This document shows, piece by piece, positions 52,494 to 60,978 of a stretch of 64,000 bases of DNA. The position numbers were made by a program, and so were the translations under genes. The DNA lies in NCBI GenBank assembly GCA_038534295.1, contig JBCAXA010000001.1:682001-746000 (forward strand), written 5' to 3'. The stretch's first letter is position 1. Each line of letters starts with the position of its first letter. This DNA is from JBCAXA01 sp038534295 (GTDB lineage Bacteria > Pseudomonadota > Gammaproteobacteria > Steroidobacterales > Woeseiaceae). The notes beneath the pieces were generated by a model. That model saw only the letters and a list, made by a program, of their open reading frames with translations. It had not been told where the DNA came from and did no database searches.

Positions 52494-53528
52494 ATGGTTC
52501 GGTTATCGCTCTGTTGGCTCGCAATGATGTTCGTACTTGGCGCCCACGCCGACCCGTTGGCTGACGCGATCGCCGCCGAGGAGTTTCGGCAGATCACGAG
52601 CGTGCTGGTTGCCCGCGACGGCGACCTGACCTACGAGCGCTATTTCGGCGACGGCGCTCCCGCACACCTCAATAACACCCGCTCCGCAACCAAAACGCTG
52701 GTCGCCATGGCTATCGGTGCGGCGATTGCCGACGGACATATCGAAAATGTCGATGCGCCGGTCTACGATTTTTTCGCCGACGACGGGCCTTTCCGTTTCG
52801 ACAGCGACACCAAACGCGCGATTACGCTTAGAGATCTCCTGACGATGACCTCGGCGTATGCCTGCAACGACAATGTCTGGGAATCGCCGGGCAACGAAGA
52901 GCATATGCATCCAGCTCGGCGCTGGCGCTACTTCGTGCTCGACCTACCGCTCGAGTCCGACTATGTGCGTAACGCAAGCGGGTATGGGCCGTTTCGTTAT
53001 TGCACCGCCGGCTCGTTCCTGCTCGGTCAGGTGATTGGCGAAGCCACCGGTGAGCCGGTTGATCGCTACGTCGAGTCTCGACTGTTCGCGCCGCTCGGCA
53101 TCGAGGCGGTCAATTGGTATCGCTCGCCGAGCAACGAAGTGCAGACCGGCGGCGGCACCGAACTGCGCAGTCGCGACCTACTTGCCCTGGGCGAGCTGTT
53201 GCGTGGCGGCGGTCGCCACGGGTCCGAACAAGTGCTCCCAGCGGCATGGGTTGACGACATGCTGACGCAACACACGCGCGCCAACGAACGCCAGCACTAC
53301 GGCTACCAGATCTGGCACGAAAACTTTGCCTGCGGTGCCGATTCCGTCAGCGGCTGGTATTTCGCCGGCAACGGAGGCAACAAGGTCGTCGTTGTCGATG
53401 AGCTCGATCTAACCGTAGTGGTCACGGCGACGCTGTACGGCACGCGCGGTATGCATCAACAGTCGACGGCGATAATCGAGCGCTTCGTGCTCGCCGCGCA
53501 ACCGGAATGCGCATCGCCGTCGACCTAG
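52494..53528 (+). CDS. Serine hydrolase, class C beta-lactamase-like
   Basis: 344 residues from the ATG at 52494 with AAGGAG upstream. The signal peptide is MVRLSLCWLAMMFVLGAHA. The active-site SxxK is Ser64-Ala-Thr-Lys67 (TRSATKTLVAM), the Tyr element is PFRYCTAGSFLLGQVIGEAT, and GNGGNK near 300 takes the KTG-equivalent place. TMTSAYACNDNVWESPGNEE is the usual lid region. Substrate unknown; a second member of the family is at 47568-48770. Confidence 0.88.
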   Translation: MVRLSLCWLAMMFVLGAHADPLADAIAAEEFRQITSVLVARDGDLTYERYFGDGAPAHLNNTRSATKTLVAMAIGAAIADGHIENVDAPVYDFFADDGPFRFDSDTKRAITLRDLLTMTSAYACNDNVWESPGNEEHMHPARRWRYFVLDLPLESDYVRNASGYGPFRYCTAGSFLLGQVIGEATGEPVDRYVESRLFAPLGIEAVNWYRSPSNEVQTGGGTELRSRDLLALGELLRGGGRHGSEQVLPAAWVDDMLTQHTRANERQHYGYQIWHENFACGADSVSGWYFAGNGGNKVVVVDELDLTVVVTATLYGTRGMHQQSTAIIERFVLAAQPECASPST

Positions 53529-53532
53529 CCAC

Positions 53533-54132
53533 TTACACGCGGCAGCCCGCGTCGTCGCACCGCGCTGCAGCGGTACTAGCGGTTGTGTTTTCGGCTGGCG
53601 CGGCAAGCAGGCCGCCGAGCACAACGCCCAAACGCAGATCGTCGACATGACCGAAGCTGCGATCGACGAGCCGACCGACCTGATCGAAAACCAGCAATGA
53701 CGGCGTGCCTTCGAGCTGCCACCGACGCATCAACCTAGGCAAGCGCTCGCCCGCATCGCGGGCATCGATCGCGACCGGAAACGTGTAGCGATACTCACCG
53801 AGAAACGCGGCCAGCGCCGCCTCGGTGCCCTGCACGTCATGATGCTCGAACACCGTGTGTAGGCCGAGCACGGCAAGTTCAGCCGCGGGGAACTGCTGCG
53901 CGAGCCGCGCCGCTTGCGGCAGACCGTGCAGCACACAGCCTGGACAGAGCATCTGGAACGCTTCGACAACAACGATCTTGCCCGCCACATCGGCGCGCGC
54001 TGGTCGTTGCCCGCGCGTATTGACCCAAGCCGCCACGTTGCCCGATTCGAACAGCGCATCGATAGCCGTGAGCCCGTCGGCGCTTGGCGCCGACGGGTCT
54101 GTAGCACGATCAGAAATCACCGGCTTTGACAT
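53533..54132 (-). CDS. Redoxin/TlpA-like thiol-disulfide protein
   Basis: 199 residues without signal peptide. The thioredoxin-like fold has the active site Cys63-Pro-Gly-Cys66 in FQMLCPGCVLHGLPQAARLA, followed by LAVLGLHTVFEHHDVQGT and TPSLLVFDQVGRLV (cis-Pro). A C-terminal CDDAGC pair is an extra pair of thiols. It starts 23 bp before the protoglobin stop, so the two are translationally coupled and may share a redox task. Exact role unknown. Confidence 0.82.
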   Translation of the reverse strand: MSKPVISDRATDPSAPSADGLTAIDALFESGNVAAWVNTRGQRPARADVAGKIVVVEAFQMLCPGCVLHGLPQAARLAQQFPAAELAVLGLHTVFEHHDVQGTEAALAAFLGEYRYTFPVAIDARDAGERLPRLMRRWQLEGTPSLLVFDQVGRLVDRSFGHVDDLRLGVVLGGLLAAPAENTTASTAAARCDDAGCRV

Positions 54133-54760
54133 ACGGATGACTCCAAAGAATGGTCTGTAGCAAAACCGATTTCAGCCATGCAGCCTGCATCGCATCCACT
54201 TCGGCGGCCGAGTATGGGCCTTTTTCCAGGAACGGTTTAAGGGTCGACGTAACGGGAACAGTCAGCGCGATCACATGGCTCATAGGGATGTGATCCGGGC
54301 CTGTCGCGTCGTCGGTCCTATTTTTTGCCACCCGGTGGTGACGCCGACCGATTTCGTATTGATAGTCCAGCCAGCGCTGATCGTAGTTGGCGTTGGCGGT
54401 ATCGGTGATCCACACCTTAAAACGAGCGCGCACGCGCGCCAGATAGTCACCGTCCGGCTTGCCGGCACGGTTGTGAAAGTAATACAAAAGATGCGGCTGC
54501 GATCCAACGAAGCCGTACCAGGTATCGAGAATCTCCTCGGCCTGCGGCTCCAAAATCTCGCGGCTTTTTCGCAGCCATTGCAGATCATCGTCGGTCAAAA
54601 GCAGCGACTTCTTCAAATTCTCGAGATCGGCAAGCGTAAAGGGCGCTGTCTGAACGGCCTTATCGCCGTACGTATAGCCCGGTATTTCACCATCTTTCGG
54701 TCCGGCCTCGGCGCCTACAAACGCCATGGCCAGAACGCCGCTAAGCAGTAGCTTTTTCAT
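54110..54760 (-). CDS. Exported protoglobin-domain protein
   Basis: 216 residues. The globin part matches the protoglobin family: IPGYTYG, the pre-helix DLENLKKSLLLTDDDLQWLR, QAEEILDTWYGFVGSQPHLL and RWLDYQYEIGRRHHRVAKNR with His141 as likely proximal haem ligand. A signal peptide (MKKLLLSGVLAMAFVGAEA) is present, unlike most protoglobins and globin sensors, which are cytoplasmic. It may bind O2, NO or CO in the periplasm. It is divergent from a MarR regulator, with a shared intergenic region containing a perfect palindrome, and is upstream of the redoxin. Confidence 0.82.
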   Translation of the reverse strand: MKKLLLSGVLAMAFVGAEAGPKDGEIPGYTYGDKAVQTAPFTLADLENLKKSLLLTDDDLQWLRKSREILEPQAEEILDTWYGFVGSQPHLLYYFHNRAGKPDGDYLARVRARFKVWITDTANANYDQRWLDYQYEIGRRHHRVAKNRTDDATGPDHIPMSHVIALTVPVTSTLKPFLEKGPYSAAEVDAMQAAWLKSVLLQTILWSHPYVKAGDF

Positions 54761-54794
54761 CGTGTGGTCCTCACCCGTTTAACATCTAGATTTC

Positions 54795-54812
54795 CGATAC
54801 CATTTGGTATCG
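54795..54812. promoter_or_regulatory. Perfect palindromic operator (protoglobin/MarR intergenic)
   Basis: CGATACCATTTGGTATCG, an 8-2-8 perfect inverted repeat, lies 34 bp upstream of the protoglobin ATG. MarR proteins bind such palindromes. A degenerate second copy is at 54885-54902. Confidence 0.78.
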
Positions 54813-54884
54813 ACTCGATACTATTAGCACCAGCGATGTCGCACCGTCAATTTGGAATTTCTATTTGCCAGTTTAGTTTTTAGT

Positions 54885-54902
54885 CGATACCATTTTGCCA
54901 AT
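54885..54902. promoter_or_regulatory. Second MarR-type operator half-match at the marR start
   Basis: CGATACCATTTTGCCAAT repeats the left arm of the 54795 palindrome exactly (CGATACCATTT) with a degenerate right arm, and overlaps the marR ATG at 54901, as in autorepression. A further CGATACTATT half-site lies near 54815-54824. Confidence 0.6.
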
Positions 54903-55464
54903 GAAAAAACCAAGTGACATCAATGCTTTGATCGAACGCCTCGGCAGACTCGGTCGCAGCGGTCGCGGCGAAGATGCAATGAATCCGGTGCAATGGGAGT
55001 CACTCGCCTACTTCGCTCGCGCAAATCGGTTCTCGAGATCGCCTGGGGCATTGACCGAGTATCTAGGGGCCACCAAAGGCACTGTCAGCCAGACCATCAA
55101 CTCGCTCGAGCGCAAGGGTCTGGTCCGTAAGCGTGTGGCGGCCGAGGATCGGCGCGCGATTTCTGTCGACTTGACGCGCAGCGGTGAAAAAATGCTGGCG
55201 GCAAAACCGCCGTCCGCAGTCGATGACGCCTTGGCCGGCCTATCGGCTGTCGAACGTCGGCAGCTCGGTCGCAGTCTCGAAAAGGTGTTGTCCGGAGCGC
55301 TCGAGCGACGCGACATGCAGCACTTCGGGCTGTGCCGTACGTGTCGGTTTTTCCAGCGAAACCATAAAGACGGTGATCCCCATCGCTGCGGGCTGCTCGA
55401 GGAGCCGCTACGCGACAGCGACGCAGAGCTCATCTGCCGCGAACAAACACCCAAAAACACCTGA
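54901..55464 (+). CDS. MarR family regulator with C-terminal four-cysteine motif
   Basis: 187 residues. The winged HTH is at about 30-100 (LTEYLGATKGTVSQTINSLE, RKGLVRKRVAAEDRRAISVD). The C-terminal tail has Cys145-x2-Cys148 (GLCRTCRFF), Cys163 (HRCGLLEEPL) and Cys179 (ELICREQ), a pattern suited to an iron-sulfur cluster or zinc site. It is divergent from the protoglobin gene and overlaps an operator-like site at its own start, so it likely represses both. A redox or NO signal fits the haem protein next to it, but that is inference. Confidence 0.85.
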   Translation: MKKPSDINALIERLGRLGRSGRGEDAMNPVQWESLAYFARANRFSRSPGALTEYLGATKGTVSQTINSLERKGLVRKRVAAEDRRAISVDLTRSGEKMLAAKPPSAVDDALAGLSAVERRQLGRSLEKVLSGALERRDMQHFGLCRTCRFFQRNHKDGDPHRCGLLEEPLRDSDAELICREQTPKNT

Positions 55465-55555
55465 TCGCTGCGGCGTCATAGGCCGATGAATCCAATTCCG
55501 TATGCCGAGCGTATAGTGGATATCGCCGCGAAATGGCGCCGTTAACGGACAAACC

Positions 55556-56140
55556 ATGGCCTCCGACCAGCCCCTGCTCGCCCGCCTGTTGCGTGACGCC
55601 GCCGCTGGCGATCAGCGCGCCTTCAAGCGCTTGTACGATCGGACGTCGGCAACGATCTACGCGCTGGCGTTGAAAATGACCCAAACGCCGGCGCTGGCCG
55701 ACGATGTGGTTCAGGAAGCTTATGTCCAGGCGTGGTATCGCGCCGCCGACTACCATGCGGATCGAGGCAGCGTGTTGACCTGGCTCGGCGCTATCGTGCG
55801 CTACCGCGCCATCGACGCATTACGTCGCGCGCAGCGAACCAACACACTCGTGAGCGCCGACGGCGACGACGACCTGCCCGCCACGTCCGGCGCCTCAGGT
55901 AGCTCAGACGGACCGGCCCAGTTTGCCGAAGCCGACGATGATCGCGAGTTTCTGCACCGCTGTCTCGAGCGCCTGTCGGATTCGCAGCGGCGCAGCATTC
56001 GACTCGCGTTTTTCCATGGCCTCACCCACGTCGAATTGGCGAGTGCGTTGACCATGCCGCTCGGCACCATCAAATCTCGGCTTCGTCGTAGTCTTGCACG
56101 GCTGCGCGATTGCCTCGTGGAACTCGGGTGGGCAGCATGA
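55556..56140 (+). CDS. ECF-type RNA polymerase sigma factor (SigK-like)
   Basis: 194 residues. Region 2: DQRAFKRLYDRTSATIYALA, LADDVVQEAYVQAWYRAADY, WLGAIVRYRAIDALRRAQRT. Region 4: RLSDSQRRSIRLAFFHGLTH, then VELASALTMPLGTIKSRLRR. The linker carries an acidic Gly/Ser-rich stretch. The next gene overlaps by 4 bp (ATGA) and encodes the RskA-like anti-sigma factor, the standard pair. Confidence 0.92.
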   Translation: MASDQPLLARLLRDAAAGDQRAFKRLYDRTSATIYALALKMTQTPALADDVVQEAYVQAWYRAADYHADRGSVLTWLGAIVRYRAIDALRRAQRTNTLVSADGDDDLPATSGASGSSDGPAQFAEADDDREFLHRCLERLSDSQRRSIRLAFFHGLTHVELASALTMPLGTIKSRLRRSLARLRDCLVELGWAA

Positions 56141-56808
56141 GACTGTCGCCCGATCAAATCGATGCCCTGGCTGCCGAATACGTCGTTGGCGGCTTGACCG
56201 GTGCCGCCCGGCGACGTTTCGAAACGGTGCTCGCAGAACGTGCCGACGCGCGGCTTGCCGTGCATCGCTGGGAGCGGATGCTGATGCCGATCGCGCTGGG
56301 CGTGACGCCGGTAACGCCGCCGGCGTCGCTATGGACGCGTATCGCTCGGGCGCTACCCGCGACCGACCGGCGTCGCGAACGCCGTGTATGGCCGTGGTTG
56401 ACCGCGCTGGTTCCCATTGCGGCCGCCGCGGTTGTATGGATTTACGCGACGGCACCGCAGCCGACGATCGTGCAGCAAGCCGTATTCGCCGACACCGGTG
56501 CCAATGCGCTGTGGCTGATCAGTCTCGACACCGAGCGCGAGCGCATCACCATCGACACGCGCGGCACGGACCCGCTGCCCGCCGATCAAGTCTACGAGCT
56601 CTGGGCGCTGCCCGCCGCCGGCTCACCGGTCTCGCTGGGCCTTTTGCAAACGGACTCCGGCTCGCAATTCACGGTTGCAACACCGGCACGACTGGCCGCA
56701 CTCGATACGTCGACCAATTTGGCCATCAGTATCGAGCCAAGTGGCGGATCACCAACCGGCGCTCCGACCGGGCCGGTCGTCTACCAGGCTGCTTGGGTCA
56801 CGCTGTGA
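56137..56808 (+). CDS. Anti-sigma factor, RskA family
   Basis: 223 residues from the ATG at 56137, overlapping the sigma stop. The N-terminal sigma-binding part has IDALAAEYVVGGLTGAARRR. One transmembrane helix is at about 87-104 (WLTALVPIAAAAVVWIYA). The periplasmic RskA C-terminal domain has QVYELWALPAAGSPVSLGLL and YQAAWVTL. It holds the adjacent ECF factor at the membrane until a signal triggers release. The end overlaps the convergent SDR gene by 11 bp. Confidence 0.92.
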   Translation: MRLSPDQIDALAAEYVVGGLTGAARRRFETVLAERADARLAVHRWERMLMPIALGVTPVTPPASLWTRIARALPATDRRRERRVWPWLTALVPIAAAAVVWIYATAPQPTIVQQAVFADTGANALWLISLDTERERITIDTRGTDPLPADQVYELWALPAAGSPVSLGLLQTDSGSQFTVATPARLAALDTSTNLAISIEPSGGSPTGAPTGPVVYQAAWVTL

Positions 56809-57718
56809 GCGGTATGACCTGACGCGGTGTGCGCCCAAGCACCTCAGCGAGTCGGTTGCGGGTCGGTGCGTTGTCGCGCTGCAGCAGTTCCCAGTGGCCG
56901 AACGAGAATGGCGTAAAGTCGATGAGGTCGCAGAAATGCGCAAAACCGCGCGCCGCAAACGACGGGACGGGTATTGCCAGGGCTCGGTGGGCGGTGTGCC
57001 GGCGTCGCAACGCCCGAATGTAATCGGCAAACGGCAGCGCAACATCGCCGCCAAGGTCGAACTCGCGCGATGCCGTGAAGTTTAGGGTGCTGGTTGGCGC
57101 TGTCGCCAAAATGGCCAAGGCGTCACCGAGATCGCGAATATCGAGCGCGGCAATTCGACCCGTTGCAGCGGTCGGCGCAAAGAAAGCCGGCAAGCGCGCG
57201 ATGCCGCGCAGCCACCGTGCCCCGAACCCATCCGGCCCTTCGAGCAAGGATGGCCGAGCAATCATCCAGTCGCCGCCGACGCTGCGAATGGCCTTTTCGC
57301 CGCGGCGCTTCGAGGTGAGGAACCGCGATCCTGCGTCGATCGGCAGCGACAACGCGGATACGTGCACGAAGCGCCGCTGTGAGGCGCGACAGGCTTCGGC
57401 GAGCGCAGCCGGCGCCCGATGGTGGACGCGATCGTAAGTGGCCGAGCGCTTTTGGCGCAGGATGCCAACGCAATTGAGCACCGCATCGACATCGCCAATC
57501 AGTCGCGACCAATCAGCCGGGTCCAGCAAGGTCTCGAAAGCAACCTGACGCTGTTCGCAGCCATCCGCCGTCGTCGGCAAGCGACCGCTGGGCCGTCCCG
57601 GCCGCCGGGTGCCGACAACGACGTCGACGCCGCCGTCGAGTAGCGCAGCGACCGCGTAGCGTCCGATGAATCCGGAGCCGCCGAGTACGAGGACGCGCCT
57701 CGCTGTCGAATCGTTCAA
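56798..57718 (-). CDS. SDR/NAD(P)-dependent epimerase-like oxidoreductase
   Basis: 306 residues. Nucleotide-binding motif VLVLGGSGFIGRYAVAALLD (Gly-x-x-Gly-x-x-Gly). The later region VDAVLNCVGILRQKRSATYD, FVHVSALSLPIDAGSRFLTS and RPSLLEGPDGFGARWLRGIA are like the NDUFA9-like gene at 18383, so it is another atypical extended SDR. No catalytic Tyr-x3-Lys is certain. Function unknown. Confidence 0.82.
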   Translation of the reverse strand: MNDSTARRVLVLGGSGFIGRYAVAALLDGGVDVVVGTRRPGRPSGRLPTTADGCEQRQVAFETLLDPADWSRLIGDVDAVLNCVGILRQKRSATYDRVHHRAPAALAEACRASQRRFVHVSALSLPIDAGSRFLTSKRRGEKAIRSVGGDWMIARPSLLEGPDGFGARWLRGIARLPAFFAPTAATGRIAALDIRDLGDALAILATAPTSTLNFTASREFDLGGDVALPFADYIRALRRRHTAHRALAIPVPSFAARGFAHFCDLIDFTPFSFGHWELLQRDNAPTRNRLAEVLGRTPRQVIPLTA

Positions 57719-57760
57719 CCGAGCACGTCCCGCCGTGAACCGCGAAACGTTCTAACAGCA

Positions 57761-57792
57761 AACGCCGGACGGAACCAGACCCGTCCGGCGTT
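57761..57792 (-). terminator. Hairpin terminator after the PhoD-like gene
   Basis: AACGCCGGACGG and CCGTCCGGCGTT form a perfect 12-bp stem with an 8-nt loop, 9 bp after the PhoD-like stop. The trailing T-run is weak (TTT), so termination may be partial. Confidence 0.65.
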
Positions 57793-57800
57793 TATGTCGA

Positions 57801-59651
57801 TTAGCCCGGGACGTTATCGACGACACTGAGCTCCTTACGATCGCCGCGAGCGTTGAACCCGGCTTCGATCTCAGCGACGGCAGCGGTGAACACCGGATCG
57901 CCGGCTCGCGGTACGAGCGCCAGCGGATCGGGATCGAGTAGCGCTTCGGGTGCACCCACCGCACGGTACTCGGTCCGCCAACGGTGTGCGTCGACGTCGC
58001 ACAGCGCGTAGCCACGAAACCGGCCGTCAAAGTAACGGATGTGCGGGTTGTCTGGGATTCCCGAGCGCACGATGAAATCGGTCGCGCGCGGATCGGCGCC
58101 GGCAAACGTTGAAGAGATCGACGTGCAAACGAATTCGGCCGCAAGCACATCGGAGTTCTGCGGATCGCCAAAGTCTTCGAGCAGATTGGCGGCCCAACTC
58201 GAATGAATGTCGCCGGTCAGCACGACCGGGTTGCCCGGACGAACGAGATCGAGGATACGGAACAGCCGATCTCGTGCCGCCGGGTAGCCGTCCCACGCAT
58301 CGACGTTCAAGATGTTTTCGAGATTGGCGATGGCTGCCAGCGCCTGGTCCTTGCCGGGGAAATCGGGACCGAACTGAACGCTCAGTACGCCGGTGGTGCG
58401 AAGGTTCCACGGCATTACCATGATTTGCTGCGCGAGTACGTTCCAGCGAGCGCGCGAGAAAATTAGGTTGAGGCTGAGGCCGATCTCCTGGCGCCGGCCG
58501 AGCAGTGTGGCGCTCGGGTCGAGAATGCCGTCGGCGTCAAAGATCGTCTCGCCGAAAATGCTCTCGAGCAATCCGGCCGTCGCCGGATCGATGTTCATAT
58601 CGGTTGACCCAAAGTTGTCGCCGGCCGGCTGATCCGTACGGAACTGGCGCGTATCGAGCACGTGGATGTCCGCGAGCTTGCCGAACTCGAGTTTGCGGGC
58701 AAGCGGGAAGCTGCCGTTGCGACGCACGCGGCGGAATGGGCGCAGCGGCATCGACTCGCCGTACACCTGATACGCGTTACGACGGCGCTCGACGAAAGCG
58801 TCACCTTCGAACGGCGCCCCTTCTTCGGCGATTTTAGCGGCGTAGTTGTTGTCGGCTTCGTGATCGTCCCACGTCACGATGAACGGGAAGCGCGCGTGCG
58901 CATCCTGCAAATCGGCATCGAGCCGGTACAGCGCGTAACGATTGCGGTAGTCCTCCACCGAGAACACTTCGCCACCGGTGTGATTGCGCCCTTCGAGCGT
59001 GGGTGACGACGATGCACCGCTTTCGTACATGTAGTCGCCCAGGTGACAAACGAAGTCTAGATCCTGTTTGGCAATGTCGGCCCAAGCCGGGTAGAAACCG
59101 CCCGTGTAGTTCTGGCACGACACCGACGCGAAACGCATCGACTCCATCCGGCACGCGTTTGGGCCGCGGCGGCGACGAAACGGACCGTAAGTCGACGGAA
59201 ACGTCCGCGTACGGCCGACACGACTTTGGTGACCCGAGTATTTGCCGAGCCCAAAAAATCGGTAATACAGCCATTCGCCCGCTGGCAGTCGATTGGCGAC
59301 CACGCGAACGGCCTGGCCGTTGCGGGCGCGCGCGACGGCGTGACCGCGGCGGATGACGTGGCGCATACCCGGATCCGTCGCAACTTCCCAGCCAAGCGGA
59401 ATGTCGGCGTCGCCTAGGCCGCCGCCGGCGAGGGGATCTTCCGCCAGGCGAGTCCAGAGCACGACGGAGTCATCATCAGGGTCGCCGGACCCGACACCCA
59501 ACGGAAACAGCGACGATGCAACGCCTTCGGCGATCGCCGAGCGGATAAACGCCGGCGCCATGACGATACTGCTGCTTGCAGCAACGCCCTTAACAAACAC
59601 GCGGCGATTGGCCGCGCGCGCGATCAGACTCGCGTCGTCTTTCTTCGACAT
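57801..59651 (-). CDS. Alkaline phosphatase D family protein (PhoD-like), Tat-exported
   Basis: 616 residues from the ATG at 59651, six bases after GGGAGG; another ATG is directly before it. A twin-arginine signal is visible (NRRVFVKGVAASSSIVMAPA). The metallophosphatase core has VSCQNYTGGFYPAWADIAKQ, FVCHLGDYMYESG, FIVTWDDHEADNNYA, HVLDTRQFRTDQP and VVLTGDIHSSWAANLL, all PhoD signatures with Asp, His, Asn metal ligands. It is a Ca/Fe-dependent phosphomonoesterase/diesterase family. It has its own terminator. Confidence 0.93.
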   Translation of the reverse strand: MSKKDDASLIARAANRRVFVKGVAASSSIVMAPAFIRSAIAEGVASSLFPLGVGSGDPDDDSVVLWTRLAEDPLAGGGLGDADIPLGWEVATDPGMRHVIRRGHAVARARNGQAVRVVANRLPAGEWLYYRFFGLGKYSGHQSRVGRTRTFPSTYGPFRRRRGPNACRMESMRFASVSCQNYTGGFYPAWADIAKQDLDFVCHLGDYMYESGASSSPTLEGRNHTGGEVFSVEDYRNRYALYRLDADLQDAHARFPFIVTWDDHEADNNYAAKIAEEGAPFEGDAFVERRRNAYQVYGESMPLRPFRRVRRNGSFPLARKLEFGKLADIHVLDTRQFRTDQPAGDNFGSTDMNIDPATAGLLESIFGETIFDADGILDPSATLLGRRQEIGLSLNLIFSRARWNVLAQQIMVMPWNLRTTGVLSVQFGPDFPGKDQALAAIANLENILNVDAWDGYPAARDRLFRILDLVRPGNPVVLTGDIHSSWAANLLEDFGDPQNSDVLAAEFVCTSISSTFAGADPRATDFIVRSGIPDNPHIRYFDGRFRGYALCDVDAHRWRTEYRAVGAPEALLDPDPLALVPRAGDPVFTAAVAEIEAGFNARGDRKELSVVDNVPG

Positions 59652-59820
59652 CATTGGCCTCCCGAATTGGCGGTCGCGCGGGAACGAACGACCCACGCGT
59701 AATGAGAAGGTAAAATCGCGGTATGAAATGGCCGTGTCGCGAATGTGACGGTTGTGCGATGTCACCGCCGCACGTCAGCGCTAGACTCGGCCGCAACCTC
59801 GACAAATTGGACGCATCGCC

Positions 59821-60834
59821 GTGAATCGATTTGTTCCACTGCTTTTTTTGATCGCCGCATTGGGCCTAGGCACCTGGCTGTTTACTCGGTCGAGCACGGA
59901 GCCAGAGCCGGCTGCGCCGCCACCGACCGTTCCCGAATCGGCCCCTGCTCCCTCACGAGGCACGCCGGTGGCCGCTGAGCCGCAACGCGCGGCCCCTGAA
60001 AACGTTGCGGCACAACCGGAAGCGCCGACGTCCGAAGAACAACGGTCATGTCTGGACGAACAGCAGCTTTTCAGCGCCCTGCAGGAAGCCGTCGGCGGCG
60101 ACCAATTGCGAGCGGTCGCCATGCGCGGTCAGGATTTCGCCGAGCTGCGGAACATCGACTTCGCCGGATTGAACGACCTCGCCACGCAGGGCAATTCCGC
60201 AGCGATGGCGACGCTTGGCGTGCAGAACATCTTGCGCGCCAATCGACAAACACCGGCCGATGCGGCGGCGTTTCTGGATGATCCGAGGCAGATCGACAGC
60301 ACTGCCCTTGAAGGAATTTATCCCGGTGATTATCAGAATTACAGTCCGGAAGATCTGTTGGCTTTGCAGGAAGCGAACTATTGGCTGTATCAGGCGGCGC
60401 TCAACGGGCGAATCGGCGCCCTCCACGACTACGGAGCCGTGATAGGTGCTCAACTTCGCGGTCCCGTCGGTATGAAATGGCTGTCGCAGGAAGAGTTCGA
60501 TGCGCTGGCAACCACTGATCAAGCGTTGTTCTCGCCGGACATGGTCTACAGCGCCGTGGCGAACAGGCTTGCTGCGCCGGAACTGGAATTCGTCGACAAC
60601 TCTTCACTGCCCGAAGAACTGAAATCTCGCCGAGCTGCGATTATCGAGCGCCTCACAGAAGAATTTGCACAGGACCTGGAGTACGCCGAATTGCCGATAC
60701 CGGAGCCATGGACCAACGCGCAAATTGCGAACGATCTACGCGGACGCGCGTGCCCAGGAGTTCTAGAACCTGAACGTGACTTCGGTGGCGAGGAGTACGA
60801 CATCACGACGGACGCGCGTGACGGTGAGCAATAG
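59821..60834 (+). CDS. Exported/anchored protein of unknown function, paralogue of the next gene
   Basis: 337 residues starting with GTG. An N-terminal membrane segment (FVPLLFLIAALGLGTWLF) is followed by a Pro/Ala-rich linker (about 30-75) and a helical domain with LYQAALNGRIGALHDYGAVI and GPVGMKWLSQEEFDALATTD. The Sel1/TPR-like pattern A-x2-G-x2-x-A is recognisable but not strong. The same block occurs in the gene 144 bp downstream, so the two are tandem duplicates. Function unknown. Confidence 0.7.
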   Translation: MNRFVPLLFLIAALGLGTWLFTRSSTEPEPAAPPPTVPESAPAPSRGTPVAAEPQRAAPENVAAQPEAPTSEEQRSCLDEQQLFSALQEAVGGDQLRAVAMRGQDFAELRNIDFAGLNDLATQGNSAAMATLGVQNILRANRQTPADAAAFLDDPRQIDSTALEGIYPGDYQNYSPEDLLALQEANYWLYQAALNGRIGALHDYGAVIGAQLRGPVGMKWLSQEEFDALATTDQALFSPDMVYSAVANRLAAPELEFVDNSSLPEELKSRRAAIIERLTEEFAQDLEYAELPIPEPWTNAQIANDLRGRACPGVLEPERDFGGEEYDITTDARDGEQ

Positions 60835-60978
60835 TTTGGGCGTAGACTAGCTGTTCCCGAACATTCTTGGACAGACTTGATCGCAGAGTAGCCGCGAAAG
60901 AATTCGTATTAACGAGAACGACCGACGGTCAGGGTTGTCGTCTACGTAAGGCGTCTGAAAGCAAATGGCGAAGCTGCT

